Positions 8,744 to 17,245 are shown, counted from the first letter of the stretch. The stretch: 64,000 nucleotides of DNA from WHSW01 sp963846165 (GCA_963846165.1 CAWJUU010000008.1:62001-126000), one strand, 5' to 3'. A program made the numbers and translations. Notes: generated by a model from the sequence alone, not told the origin.

Positions 8744-10109
8744 CCAACACCACCAGCAGCCACCCGCAAGGCGATCGGCATCGTTCGCGTCTCTCAGGTT
8801 CACGGGCGCGACGGCGAGTCGTTCGCATCACCCGGCGAGCAGCGTGAGCGCATCCGCGACGCCTGCGAGCGCGACAATTGAAGCTGACCGAGACGATCGA
8901 GGAACTCGACGTCTCCGGCGGGACGGCGCTTGAGCAGCGCGAGGGGCTTCGCCGCGCGGTCGAGGCCGTCGAGGCCGGTGAGGCCGAAGTAATCGTCGCC
9001 GCCTACTTCGACCGGCTTGTGCGCTCCCTGCGCGTGCAGGACGAGCTCGTCTCGCGGGTCGAGAAGGCCGGGGGACAGGTGCTCGCCGTCGACGTCGGCA
9101 AGGTCACCAACGGCTCCGCGGGCCAGTGGCTCTCGGGGACAATGCTCGGCGCGGTGTCGGAGTATCAGCGCCGGACATCGGCGGAGCGATCGGCGGAGGC
9201 GCAGGCCCGCGCCGTTGCCCGCGGCGTCCTGCCCTACCCGAACGTACCTCCCGGTTACGTCCGTGGCGAGGACGGGATCCTGGTACCCCGATCTCGAGAC
9301 CGAGCCCGTCGTGCGCGAGGCGTTTCGGATGCGGGCGGGCGGCGCCACCGTCGCCGAGGTCCGCGCGTACCTGGGCGAGCACGGGATCGAGCGCTCCTAC
9401 CGCGGCGCGCAGTCCCTGCTCTCCTCCCGCGTGGTACTCGGCGAGATTCACTTCGGGGTCGCTCGAGCCGAACCTGAACGCCCACGATGCGATCGTCGAA
9501 CGGGAGGTCTGGCAGGCGGTGCAGCGAGCTCGGGTGTCGCGGGGACGCAAGCCGAAGTCCGACCGCCTGCTCGCCCGGCTTGGCGTATTGCAATGCGCCT
9601 CGTGCGGGGGGCGGATGGTCGTCGGTACGCAGACGCAGAACGGGCGCCGGTATCCGTTCTACCGCTGCGGCCACGTCCGCGAGGATTGCCCGCAGCGCGT
9701 CACGATCAGCGCCGAGATGGTCGAGGGCCTCGTGGTCGAGCGGGTGCGCGCGGCGCTCTCAGACGTCGAGGGGCGTGCCTCGGCCGAGCAGGGCGCCCGC
9801 GAGGCCGAGCAGACGTACGAGCGAGCCCAGGCCGACCTCGAGGCCGCGATCCGGGCGTTCGCGGGCCTTGAGGACGAGACGGCGGCGCGCGAGCGGTTGG
9901 CCGAGCTTCGCGACGAGCGTGATCGCGCTCGCGATCAACTCGATCGGCTAGGCGGTCAGCGTGCCTCGGTTGTTCTGAACGCGGCCGCGGACTGGGACCG
10001 CCTCTCCCTCGACGCCCGCCGGGCGCTGATCCGGGCCACGGTTGGGCGGGTGACAGTTGCTCCCGGCCGGGGCACCGACCGCGTCACGGTCGAGCTGGTG
10101 GGCGAGTAG
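8744..10109 (+). pseudogene. Large serine recombinase (integrase), three internal frameshifts
   Basis: Joining the frames yields a complete large serine integrase. The resolvase domain has catalytic Ser in IVRVSQVHGRDGES and motifs FDRLVRSL and EYQRRTSAERSAEAQ. The recombinase domain begins around EPVVREAFRMRAGG. A zinc ribbon (CASCGG, then YRCGHVREDC) and a long coiled coil (about 9780-9960) follow. Single-base shifts occur at about 8878 (base missing), in a C run at 9286-9289 (extra base) and in a G run at 9455-9458 (extra base). No ATG, GTG or TTG in the first frame follows a TGA at 8741, so the N-terminus is also unresolved. It sits directly at attL, as expected for an integrase, and is read rightwards into the element. 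Confidence 0.88.
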
Positions 10110-10171
10110 CCGACGCGCCTCTGCGGCCAGAATCCGCTCGACCTCGGCGCGGACGCGGGGCGGGAGGGGGT

Positions 10172-10354
10172 TCATGATCCGCCCCCGTCCTCGGGGCGAT
10201 CTTCGCCGTCGTAGTCCCAGATCGTCGCGTTCGGAGGGATCGGCTCGTTCGGATCGAGCCATTCGCCGTCGACGCTGGAACGGATCCGTTCCCCCGTGTC
10301 GGGGTCGAGAATGGCTTCCTCGAGTGTGCGGATATGCGGCGGGAGGGCGCTCAT
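10172..10354 (-). CDS. Small acidic element protein
   Basis: A 60-aa acidic protein with motifs EEAILDPDTGERI and DGEWLDPNEPIPPNATIWDYDGED. Its ATG overlaps the stop of the upstream zinc-ribbon gene (ATGA), which supports translation as part of an operon. No family is recognised. It is the last gene of the leftward operon that begins near 12704. Confidence 0.6.
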   Translation of the reverse strand: MSALPPHIRTLEEAILDPDTGERIRSSVDGEWLDPNEPIPPNATIWDYDGEDRPEDGGGS

Positions 10355-10524
10355 CGCTCACACCCGAAGCAGCGCCAACCAGGGTCGACGATGCCGGCCG
10401 CCGTATCGAGCCGCTTCTGCGTTCCGCCCTCGTAGCGCATCGCCCTGCCGCAGCGGCGGCAACGCGGTGGGGGCTCTGACCTGATCTGCGATACCGGCGT
10501 CAGCAGGATCCTGCGGCGGCTCAT
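10351..10524 (-). CDS. Small zinc-ribbon protein of the element
   Basis: The 57-aa product has two CxxC pairs, CRRC near residue 23 and CFGC near the C-terminus, with a basic N-terminus (MSRRRILLTP). This matches a minimal zinc ribbon, probably nucleic-acid binding. The start codon overlaps the stop of the DUF3987-like gene, and its own stop overlaps the start of the next gene (ATGA at both ends), a strong sign of a translationally coupled operon. Confidence 0.65.
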   Translation of the reverse strand: MSRRRILLTPVSQIRSEPPPRCRRCGRAMRYEGGTQKRLDTAAGIVDPGWRCFGCER

Positions 10525-12130
10525 CGCCCGTCCTCGTCGTCGTCGAGCTCGAGCCCGAGCAGGTGCGCCGCGCGCTTCTCTTCCTCGTCGGTAGCGAGAG
10601 GCGCGGCGCCGTCCCCCGGGGACGGAGGAAAGTGCCTGGGAGGTCGGAGCAAAGGGCCCCTTTGCTCCGAAGCCGTAGGCACTTTGCTCCGACTTCCGGG
10701 GTGCCAGGTATGCGCAGGCCGACCGGCGGTTTGGACTACCTGTTCATGGGCGAGCCCACGAGCCCCAGGTGGCGCAGGGCCGCGTCGATCTCATCCGCCG
10801 GGACGTGACCGCCGACGATGGAGCGGATCTCCGTTCGGCTCAGTCCGGTATCGCCCGCGGCGAGGATCGCAGCCAGGATCTTGTCGATGCGTGGGTCGCC
10901 GACCTTGCCGCCGAAGATGTGAGCGGCGGAGGCGGCGCAGTAGTCCCAGACGGCCATCGCCGCTCGCAGGTGCTCGACCTCGACGACGCCGCGCTGGTCG
11001 AGCAGCGCGTAGAGGACCGCGAGCCGGCGAACGTGGGCCTCGGCCCGGGCGGTGATCGCGCCGAGGAGGTCATCCTTGCCCTCGCTGAGCTCGTCGTAGA
11101 GCAGCTCCCAGACTCGCCAGGCGTCCTCGGTCATGTCGAGCATCCCCCGACGTTCGCGCGAACCGCAGCGCCTCGGCGACCCTCGCCGCCAGCGGCGCCA
11201 GCGCCGACGTCGTCGAGCTGGCCCCCGCGCGGCAGCCGCTTCGACCGCCTGGCGAAGACCCAGAGCCAGCGGTTCGCGAACCCGTTCGCCGACTCGGTCT
11301 CGGTCAGCTCGCGCCGCAGTTCGCCGATGGTGATGTGGCCGATCAGGGTCACGAGCGAGCCGGTGGTCTTTTCCGGCTGGTGCTTTGACATGCCGCGGGC
11401 GTTGCCGTGGTCCCAGAGGTCGCGCAGGACCGGCGAGACCGTGTTGCCCTCCCGCTGCATGACGCGCAGCACCTGGGCGAGTTCGCCCTGGATCACCAGC
11501 AGCCGCTTCTCCTCGACCCCGGGATCGACCTCATCCTCGATTCGCCCGTCCTCGTCGGCACGGCCGCGCTCCTCCTTCGTCCGGGCCTTTCGTCGGATCA
11601 CGAGCGGATCGCGCACGGCGTGGATCAGCCCCTCGCCGCTGGCGATCCCCGAGCCGATGCAGCGCCCCTCCCACTCGAGGTTGGCGAGCCGCATCAGCCG
11701 CCGGACATGCCCCCATGAGGTGCCCTTGCGCGCCTTCGAGGTCTCGCCGACGATCGCGGCGAACTCGTTGGTGCGCGTGCTCGTCGCTCTCGACCCGGAA
11801 GCCCGGCCCGCGACCGCAGGCGTTGCCGAACGCGAGCAGGAACTGGATCAGGGTCGCCGCCGGGTCGGCCTCGGTGTGCGGGTCGATCGTCCGCACCAGC
11901 TCGCCGGCGGGGCCGTGGAAGGCGGCGCTGCCCAACGCTCCCGGGGCCGGAGGAAAGCCGGGTTCGCCGGAGGAAAGCTCCTTTTCTGTGACGGGCGCAA
12001 CCGCCGGCTCGGCCACCACGACCTCATCGGACGGGACCGCAGCGTGGTAACACGACCAGCACAGCCGACCGAAGCGCGAGTCCTCGATCTCGCCGAGCAT
12101 CCTGCCGCACTTCTCGCAGGCGGCGCTCAT
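10521..12130 (-). pseudogene. DUF3987/YfjI-like replication protein, four frameshifts
   Basis: A single ancestral protein of about 535 aa can be followed from ATG 12130 to a TGA at 10521. It opens with a zinc ribbon (ACEKCGRMLGE, then LCWSCY). A DUF3987-like body follows (AATLIQFLLAFGNACGRGPGF; NEFAAIVGETSKARKGTSWG; GMSKHQPEKTTGSLVTLIGH), then a helical C-terminal part (MTEDAWRVWELLYDELSEGK) and an acidic tail. Single-base shifts are needed near 11770-11775, 11199-11206, in a five-base homopolymer at 11144-11148, and near 10739-10742. DUF3987 proteins are frequent in actinobacterial integrative elements and are thought to act in replication. The reading between shifts is clean, so decay is recent or the shifts are sequence errors. 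Confidence 0.75.
10629..10693. repeat. Nested inverted repeat
   Basis: The inner arms TCGGAGCAAAGGG (10644-10656) and CCCTTTGCTCCGA (10658-10670) form a perfect 13-bp stem around one base. The outer arms AAAGTGCCT (10629-10637) and AGGCACTTT (10677-10685) flank it, followed by GCTCCGAC, which repeats part of the inner arm. It lies within the 3' coding part of the DUF3987-like gene, without a T tract. Confidence 0.8.
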
Positions 12131-12312
12131 CGACCGGCCCTCCGGTAGGTGCGCGCTCGCACACGCCGGACAGCCGCCTCGGCGCATTCCCTCTGAAGCG
12201 GGCACAACTCGAGGTCTTCATAGAGCGCGATCCGCTCAAAGAGCGACAGCGCGGCGAGCTCGTAGGGGTCGAGGCCCTCGACCTCGAAAGCAAGTTGGAC
12301 GGCAACGGTCAT
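12127..12312 (-). CDS. Small hypothetical element protein
   Basis: The 61-aa protein (from ATG 12312) has MTVAVQLAFEVEGLDPYE at its start and CPLQREC near residue 38, then a basic tail. The two cysteines recall the second half of a WhiB-type cluster motif, but two of the four ligands and the fold context are missing, so no such call is made. Its start overlaps the previous stop and its stop overlaps the DUF3987 gene start (ATGA at both ends). Confidence 0.55.
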   Translation of the reverse strand: MTVAVQLAFEVEGLDPYELAALSLFERIALYEDLELCPLQRECAEAAVRRVRARTYRRAGR

Positions 12313-12704
12313 CGCCACCCTCCTCTCGGTCGGGCGGCGGTGGCGACCGCTATGTGTTGGTCAGGTGGCCAGCCTCTCGCTGGCTCGGGATCGTCGGGAT
12401 CGTCGGGACCGGCTCTTGAACCGGTACCGGTTCGCCGAGAGCCCCGTCGACGAGCGGGTGCGGGGCGCGCGTCGCGCCCTCGAGCCCGGCAGTCGATCGG
12501 CACCATCACCCGCGAGGCGACAATCTGGCGAAGCTGCGGATCGCGGGCCAGTAGCCGCCGTTGCTCGCGCGTGAACTGCCGACGCTCCTCGTCCGAGTCG
12601 GGCGCGAACTCGACCGTGCCGGGATTGGTCAACGCGGCGTGGGCGGCGAAGCTGACCAGCTGGCCGGGCCTGTAGGTGCACGGCGCCGCGTCAGTCGGTG
12701 CCAT
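12309..12704 (-). CDS. Hypothetical element protein
   Basis: The 131-aa protein starts MAPTDAAPCTYRPGQLVSF. Its region DSDEERRQFTREQRRLLARDPQLRQIV looks genuinely coding and helical. The C-terminal third is low-complexity Arg/Pro/Asp-rich. It overlaps the next gene by ATGA and is the first visible gene of the leftward operon. Function unknown. Confidence 0.5.
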   Translation of the reverse strand: MAPTDAAPCTYRPGQLVSFAAHAALTNPGTVEFAPDSDEERRQFTREQRRLLARDPQLRQIVASRVMVPIDCRARGRDARPAPARRRGSRRTGTGSRAGPDDPDDPEPARGWPPDQHIAVATAARPRGGWR

Positions 12705-12962
12705 TGAGGACTGCGGTCGTTTGCATAGTTCTCACCGCCCATGGTAATCCGCGCGGCGGCGATTTCTCTCCCCCAATCCCCTAAACACGACGACGCCCCG
12801 GAAGGCGCCGTCGCTGAGAACTATGAGACCGCTACAGACCTCGACATCATTCTACGTCATGGTTCGGAAGCGTCGCGGCGGTGCGGCACAATCCCACTCG
12901 TGACGACCGGCGTCCGAGCTGAGATCGTCCGCCAGCAGGGCCCCTCAGGTACACCGCGGTTT

Positions 12963-13079
12963 TCAGACCATGGTGCGCTGAGCGACGAACGCGATCAGCG
13001 GCCACACGACGAACAGAAGCACGAGCAGCCAGAACAGCACCTTGCCCGACAATGGCCACGCCGCATATCGCGCTCTCAT
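12963..13079 (-). CDS. 38-aa single-pass membrane protein
   Basis: A short frame encodes MRARYAAWPLSGKVLFW, then LLVLLFVVWPLIAFV and AQRTMV. It is a positively charged N-terminus followed by one strong transmembrane helix. No good Shine-Dalgarno sequence is present. It overlaps a putative rightward gene at 13042-13283, so at most one of the two is likely to be fully functional. Confidence 0.4.
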   Translation of the reverse strand: MRARYAAWPLSGKVLFWLLVLLFVVWPLIAFVAQRTMV

Positions 13080-13283
13080 CGCCGCACAGCGTATCGCGGT
13101 CTCGATCGACACTTGCAGTCCTACCAGGACACGCTCGAGGCCCGGATGGCGGCCGTCCGCGGAGCCCGTCGAGCGCTCAGTGAGCGCCAGCTCGGCGCCG
13201 AGTGGGCGTTGCGTCAGTCGCTCGTCGACCTGGCGTCGGTGTGCGAACTGCTCGCCGACGACTTGCCGGCGCCGACCGTCTAG
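13042..13283 (+). pseudogene. Possible small coiled-coil gene with a frameshift
   Basis: Two frames join into a plausible protein: HAAYRALIAAQRIAVSIDT, then a shift near 13111-13113 (one base missing), then a helical segment containing YQDTLEARMAAVRGARRAL and a terminus ending CELLADDLPAPTV. The start is unclear (TTG 13042 has no ribosome site) and the region is contested by the small membrane protein on the other strand. Confidence 0.3.
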
Positions 13284-13343
13284 TCGGAATCTCTCTAAAC
13301 ACGACGAAGCCCCGCCTCCTCGGCTAGATCACGGCCAGAGCGA

Positions 13344-13349
13344 GATACT
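13344..13349 (+). promoter_or_regulatory. GATACT -10 box of the SnoaL gene (leaderless type)
   Basis: GATACT lies 9 nt upstream of the ATG at 13359. The same box and spacing recur at other SnoaL paralogues (near 14438 and 16074 on the plus strand; near 55600 and in a remnant at 54127-54132 on the minus strand), so transcription probably begins at or next to the start codon. Confidence 0.6.
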
Positions 13350-13358
13350 GCACGGGCG

Positions 13359-13766
13359 ATGTCGCAGGAGAACGTGGAGATCGTTCGGCGGGTAGTCGAT
13401 GCCGCAAACCGCCGGGACGCAGACGCGTTCGTCGCCACTGTCAGTCCGGACGTTGAATGGGAGGACACTGTCTTTTGGACGGAGGGTGCCCGGACATTTC
13501 AAGGCAGAGCCGGGGTGCGAGACTGGTTCAACGAGGTCGTCATCGAACCCTGGGAGAGCGTTCGGGTGGAGGCCGATGAGGTCACCGACGTGAGTGATGG
13601 CTGCTTCGTTGCCGGGTTCGGTTTCACCGCACGCGGCAAGGAAAGCGGCGTGGAGACGCAGCTTCACTTCTGGTCCATGTGTTGGGTCGCTGATGGAAAG
13701 ATCACGAGGCGCGAGGTGTTTCGCGAACGAGCTGAGGCCCTCGAAGCCGCCGGGCTGTCGGAGTAG
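13359..13766 (+). CDS. SnoaL-like / NTF2-fold protein
   Basis: The 135-aa protein has the family start MSQENVEIVRRVVDAANRRD and end ERAEALEAAGLSE. Its middle strands (VEWEDTVFW, GRAGVRDWF, DGKITRREVF) fit the NTF2/SnoaL cone-shaped fold. Members may be cyclases, isomerases or binding proteins; the reaction is not known here. It lies inside the integrative element although its closest relatives in the window (54294-55589) are chromosomal. Leaderless-type promoter. Confidence 0.85.
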   Translation: MSQENVEIVRRVVDAANRRDADAFVATVSPDVEWEDTVFWTEGARTFQGRAGVRDWFNEVVIEPWESVRVEADEVTDVSDGCFVAGFGFTARGKESGVETQLHFWSMCWVADGKITRREVFRERAEALEAAGLSE

Positions 13767-13840
13767 GGGTCGCCTCGATCCGGCAAACGTGAACGCGGCG
13801 CGTACGATGGACCCGGTAGCCCGCCACGAAGGGAGGCCGA

Positions 13841-14317
13841 ATGGCCACAAGCGCAGAAGACGTGGCTCGCGAGAGCATCGAGTCCTATAACGCCGGTGAC
13901 TTCGACCGCCTCCGCTCGCTTCTCGCCGACGACTTCTACGAAGAGGAACTCGCGACGCAGCGCCGCCTCGAGGGGGCAGATGCCCGAGTCGAGGCAGCAC
14001 AGCACTGGAAGCAGGCGTTCCCCGACGAGCACGGCACCATAACCGGGGCGTACCCGAGCGGAAACACGGTGGCGATCGAGCTCACCTGGGAGGGCACGCA
14101 GCGCGGCCCGGTGGCGACGCCCGACGGTCAGGAGCTGCCGCCCTCCAACAAAGGCTTCACGGTCAAGTCGGTCCAGGTGATTGAGATCGAGCACGGCAAG
14201 ATCAAGGTGCTCCGCCACTACTTCGACCTGATGACGCTCCTCCAGCAAATCGGAGCGATGGACCAGGCCGAAACAGCCCTACCAAGCAGGCTCCATAGCC
14301 CCGATAGGAGCGGTTAG
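13841..14317 (+). CDS. SnoaL-type ester cyclase-like protein
   Basis: The product is 158 aa. SAEDVARESIESYNAGDFDRLRSLLADDFYEEE, HWKQAFPDEHGTI, VAIELTWEGTQRGP and IKVLRHYFDLMTLLQQIG match the SnoaL-like polyketide/ester cyclase branch of the NTF2 superfamily. A Shine-Dalgarno AGGGAGG stands 6-7 nt before ATG 13841, unlike the leaderless neighbours. It is probably a complete gene of the element cargo; substrate unknown. Confidence 0.8.
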   Translation: MATSAEDVARESIESYNAGDFDRLRSLLADDFYEEELATQRRLEGADARVEAAQHWKQAFPDEHGTITGAYPSGNTVAIELTWEGTQRGPVATPDGQELPPSNKGFTVKSVQVIEIEHGKIKVLRHYFDLMTLLQQIGAMDQAETALPSRLHSPDRSG

Positions 14318-14400
14318 GCGCCTAGGTCCGCAGCGTTCTCCAGACCCACGAGAAGCCGGGCGCTGGCCATTTCCGCCTCCCCGAAGCCGCCGGGCTCGGA

Positions 14401-14427
14401 GTAGGCCAGTAGACGGCGTTCTGGCCG
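14401..14427 (+). repeat. 27-bp direct repeat, copy 1 (copy 2 at 15118-15144)
   Basis: GTAGGCCAGTA(G/C)ACGGCG followed by TTCTGGCCG occurs at both places with one mismatch. Each copy follows a gene end or gene remnant and precedes a GATACTGCGCGG leader-like sequence, so it probably marks duplicated spacer of the SnoaL family. Confidence 0.75.
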
Positions 14428-14451
14428 CCAGAGCGCGATACTGCGCGGGCG

Positions 14452-14538
14452 ATGTCGCAGGAGAACGTCGAGGCGAATCGCGCTCGGGGGCGCCTCGAGC
14501 TGACGGTTCGCACCTTCGCACGCCTAGACCACGCCTAG
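14452..14538 (+). pseudogene. Decayed SnoaL paralogue, 5' remnant
   Basis: GATACT, a 9-nt gap and ATG, then codons for MSQENVE as in the intact paralogues. Similarity is lost after 7 residues and a stop follows at 28 codons. Just upstream (about 14385-14403) a 3' remnant reads like the family end EAAG-SE with two bases missing. Together they show a collapsed tandem array. Confidence 0.65.
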
Positions 14539-14616
14539 CCCGGCCCTTTGATGCCGAGCGTCTACCGCCGTGTCGGAGCCTTCTGGCTGTCAACCACAAC
14601 ACTAAGGAGGCCCGAA

Positions 14617-15066
14617 ATGAGGGCTCAGGGAAACGAAGGACGACTGGGGAGGCGATTCGTGATTGTGATCGGCGTGGCTGCGGCTGGCGTGATTGCGCTC
14701 GGGGCGCAGACGGCGGCGGCCCCGAACGTCGTCAAGTACGACACGAAGGTGACGATCGCCGTGGACAGTGAACCGCGTGGCCGCCTTTACTACGGCGAGG
14801 TGCGCTCAAAGGTCAGGAAGTGCATGGAGGGGCGACAGGTGATCCTGTTCCAGGTTCGGCCCGGGCCGAACCGCGTGCTCGGCACTGCCGTCCGAACCCA
14901 GCTTGAGGGCGGACCCGAGGACGACACCCCGCGGGCCCCCTGGGGTCCGGTGCAGTCGTATCAGGGCGGCGACCTGTATGCCAAGGTGCAGCGCGAGGGG
15001 GGCGATGGGTTCGTGTGCCGCGACGACCGCTCGGAGACCGTGACGAGACTTGAAGAGACTGAATAG
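14617..15066 (+). CDS. Secreted or membrane-anchored hypothetical protein
   Basis: The 149-aa product starts at ATG 14617, 6 nt after AAGGAGG. A basic N-terminus (RAQGNEGRLGRR) is followed by a hydrophobic segment FVIVIGVAAAGVIALGA and an exported domain of about 115 residues containing KYDTKVTIAVDSEPRGRLYYGEV and two cysteines (KCMEGRQV and FVCRDD). This looks like a small beta-sandwich in which the two Cys may pair. Function unknown. A hairpin follows the stop. Confidence 0.7.
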   Translation: MRAQGNEGRLGRRFVIVIGVAAAGVIALGAQTAAAPNVVKYDTKVTIAVDSEPRGRLYYGEVRSKVRKCMEGRQVILFQVRPGPNRVLGTAVRTQLEGGPEDDTPRAPWGPVQSYQGGDLYAKVQREGGDGFVCRDDRSETVTRLEETE

Positions 15067-15069
15067 CCG

Positions 15070-15106
15070 GGCGGGCACCCGCAGCGAGCGAACGCTGGTG
15101 CCCGCC
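15070..15106 (+). terminator. Stem-loop after the secreted protein gene
   Basis: The 10-bp arms GGCGGGCACC (15070-15079) and GGTGCCCGCC (15097-15106) begin 3 nt after the stop at 15066. No T tract follows. Confidence 0.5.
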
Positions 15107-15246
15107 GGGCTGCGGCAGTAGGCCAGTACACGGCGTTCTGGCCGTTCCATAGCTCCTACTCGGCTAGTCCATGGCCAGAGCGAGATACTGCGCGGCGCGG
15201 CCGCGCGGACGCCCCACCCACGCCAAAGAGGCGTAGGGTCCGCGCG

Positions 15247-16002
15247 GTGGCCGATGACCCGAGTACTCCCGAGCGGAAGGCTCCTGCTGGTTGGTACGAC
15301 GACCCCGAAGTGGAGGGCGGGAAACGGTACTGGGACGGGTCGCAGTGGACCGATCAGCGACAGGCACCAAAGCCGCCATCCGCCATCGTCGCGAACTACC
15401 GCCGAATCCTCCCGAGTCGCACGGCTCGGATCATCTTCTGGATCGCGACGCCCATAGTTGTGATCATCGTCCTCGCCGGGATATTTGGAGAGACACCGGA
15501 GGATCAAGAGTCCAACGGGGCCGGGTCAGGCGAAGCGCAGACAAGCGAGCCGGAGGCCACGATGGCAGAAGAAGTCGAGGAGTCGCCTGAGCCTTCGCCA
15601 GCGGATCAAGTAAGCAGTGCGGTTGAGGATGTGGATGGCCCGGTCGAGGATCCCGAAGTCTCCGATGTCCAGGTGAACGGCAAGTTCGTGACGGCGACGG
15701 TTCAGACACCGGAGGGCGGCTTAGAGGGAGCGAGCACGCAAGACGTCGATTGGATGGCGGGCGCGGTGTTCGCCGACATCTACGACGAGGCTGAGTTCCA
15801 GGGCGATGCGGTACTCACCTTCCGTGGCGGGCTTGCGGATACGCGCACCGGGGAAGACCTACCCAACGCCCCCACAGCCCGCTACGCGATCAAACAAGCC
15901 GAGGCGAAGCGGATCGAGTGGTCGGACGAGGAGACGATCGTAGCCGTAATCGACTGGTCGCTCTACCGGGACTTTGCGCACCCCGCGCTCAAGCAGGATT
16001 GA
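15247..16002 (+). CDS. DUF2510-domain membrane protein
   Basis: The product is 251 aa. The N-terminus holds a DUF2510 motif (PAGWYDDP, then RYWDGSQWTD, residues 13-37). One membrane helix follows (IIFWIATPIVVIIVLAGIFG, about 62-81), then an acidic linker and an external domain of about 120 residues with VNGKFVTATVQTPEGG and ADIYDEAEFQGDAVLTF. DUF2510 is typical of actinobacterial membrane proteins and has no defined activity. GTG 15247 has TAGGGT 7 nt upstream (15234-15239). Confidence 0.82.
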   Translation: MADDPSTPERKAPAGWYDDPEVEGGKRYWDGSQWTDQRQAPKPPSAIVANYRRILPSRTARIIFWIATPIVVIIVLAGIFGETPEDQESNGAGSGEAQTSEPEATMAEEVEESPEPSPADQVSSAVEDVDGPVEDPEVSDVQVNGKFVTATVQTPEGGLEGASTQDVDWMAGAVFADIYDEAEFQGDAVLTFRGGLADTRTGEDLPNAPTARYAIKQAEAKRIEWSDEETIVAVIDWSLYRDFAHPALKQD

Positions 16003-16090
16003 CAGCCCTCACGTCGCCACTTTTTTAGAGCGCCACCCGAACAACTCTCGCACTGACCGGCGCGCGCCGAATCGAGATACTGCGCGGGCG

Positions 16091-16489
16091 ATGTCGCAGG
16101 AGAACATCGAGGTGGTGCGGAGCTTCTACGCGGCCTGGGCCCGGGGAGAGCTCCCCGGGCCAGCCCACCTCATCGACCCAGAGATCGAGTACGTCAACGC
16201 TGCCGAGGCCGTGGAACCCGGAACCCGGCGCGGCGCCGCTGCATTCGCCACCGCCGTTGAAGGGATCTTCCAGGGATGGGAGACGTGGGAAGCCGAGCCG
16301 GAGCAGTTCAGAGCAGCGGGGGATCGGGTCGCAGTCGTGGTGCGTTACAGGGCCCGCGGGCGAGGGAGTGGTGTCGAGATCGAGGGCCGCGAGTCCGCCC
16401 TGTGGACCCTCCGCAGTGGGAAGGTCGTGCGTTACGCCTGGTTCAGTCGACCGGCCGAGGCCCTCGAAGCCGCCGGGCTGTCGGAGTAG
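16091..16489 (+). CDS. SnoaL-like / NTF2-fold protein
   Basis: The 132-aa paralogue of the protein at 13359 begins MSQENIEVVRSFYAAWARGE and ends AEALEAAGLSE. The central strands (DRVAVVVRYRARGRGSGVEI, RSGKVVRYAWF) fit the NTF2 fold. GATACT precedes the ATG by 9 nt, the conserved family arrangement. Function unknown; it is part of the element's cargo block. Confidence 0.85.
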   Translation: MSQENIEVVRSFYAAWARGELPGPAHLIDPEIEYVNAAEAVEPGTRRGAAAFATAVEGIFQGWETWEAEPEQFRAAGDRVAVVVRYRARGRGSGVEIEGRESALWTLRSGKVVRYAWFSRPAEALEAAGLSE

Positions 16490-16686
16490 GCCTCAATTGG
16501 CGGCGATCGCAGAGCCCCGGGCCGTTCTGCGGCTCGATCCGCCCGACCGCTTGATCTGGCAGGCGAGGAGCGGGGTCGGTGCCGTGGAAACAGATTCACG
16601 GGCGCGCCGGGACCCCGCTGTGTGCCCTTGCCTTGCGACCTTGAGCGATAGAGTCTTGGCGCGACCCCGATCACGAGGAGGAGGAG

Positions 16687-17007
16687 ATGCCGAAGTACCT
16701 GTTGGAGGCCTCATACACGGCCGGGGGCGAGGAGGGCCTGCGCAGCAAGGGCGGCAGCGATCGGCGGGACGCGGTTGCCGACACCGTGCAGAGCGTGGGC
16801 GGCGAGCTCGAGTGCTTTTACTTCGGGTTCGGCGAGCGCGACGCCTTTGTGATCGTCGATCTTCCCGACCACGAGGCCGCCGCAGCCGTTTCCCTGATCG
16901 CCAACGCCGCGGGAGGGGCGACGGTGAGGACGACCGTGCTGCTCACACCCGAGCAGGTAGACGAGGCGGCGAACCGCGCGGTCAACTACCGCCCGCCGGG
17001 GCTCTAG
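16687..17007 (+). CDS. GYD-domain protein
   Basis: The 106-aa protein starts MPKYLLEASYTAGGEEGLRS and contains VGGELECFYFGFGERDAFVI and DHEAAAAVSLIANAAGG, as in the GYD family (ferredoxin-like fold, function unknown, possibly a dimeric alpha-beta barrel). The start follows a run of GAGGAGGAG, and TAGAGT at 16649-16654 could be its -10. It is complete and the last rightward gene of the element cargo. Confidence 0.85.
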   Translation: MPKYLLEASYTAGGEEGLRSKGGSDRRDAVADTVQSVGGELECFYFGFGERDAFVIVDLPDHEAAAAVSLIANAAGGATVRTTVLLTPEQVDEAANRAVNYRPPGL

Positions 17008-17019
17008 GTACCCGCTTCG

Positions 17020-17173
17020 CTAGTCCGGCTTCTGCCGGGTCAACCGGTCAAGCTCGGCATCGGCCTCGGCCTCCGGGGGGTCAACCGGGTCGGCCCCGGC
17101 GCCGTTAGCGGCCCGCCAGCGCTTGCTCGGGCTGCAAGCCGCCGCGAAAGTGGCGAACGGTGACTTTAGTCAT
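17020..17173 (-). pseudogene. Small element gene with one frameshift
   Basis: MTKVTVRHFRGGLQPEQ, a shift near 17120-17122, then RWRAANGAGADPVDPPEAE and a terminus ending LTRQKPD give a plausible ~50-aa protein. It follows the terminase-like gene by about 70 nt on the same strand. Function unknown. Confidence 0.4.
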
Positions 17174-17245
17174 AGGGCTTGCCGGGATGTCGAGCGCGCC
17201 AGGGCTCGCCAGGTGGCGCAAGCCGGCTCGCCAGTCGGGTGTCCC

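Noticed and set aside
8339..8803. A complete 154-aa peroxiredoxin starting at 8803
   Set aside because: The first ~40 residues come from element DNA and do not resemble a Bcp N-terminus; the real N-terminal half is at 19240-19356.
12127..12312. WhiB-like regulator based on CPLQREC
   Set aside because: Only two of the four cluster-binding cysteines are present and there is no GVWGG turn motif.
12741..13283. A 180-codon plus-strand frame read as one gene
   Set aside because: Only its last ~55 codons look coding; the first part is basic low-complexity sequence opposite a small membrane protein. The gene more likely begins in another frame at about 13042 with a frameshift.
16003..16030. Intrinsic terminator after the DUF2510 gene (T run at 16021)
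   Set aside because: There is a T run but no convincing stem directly upstream.
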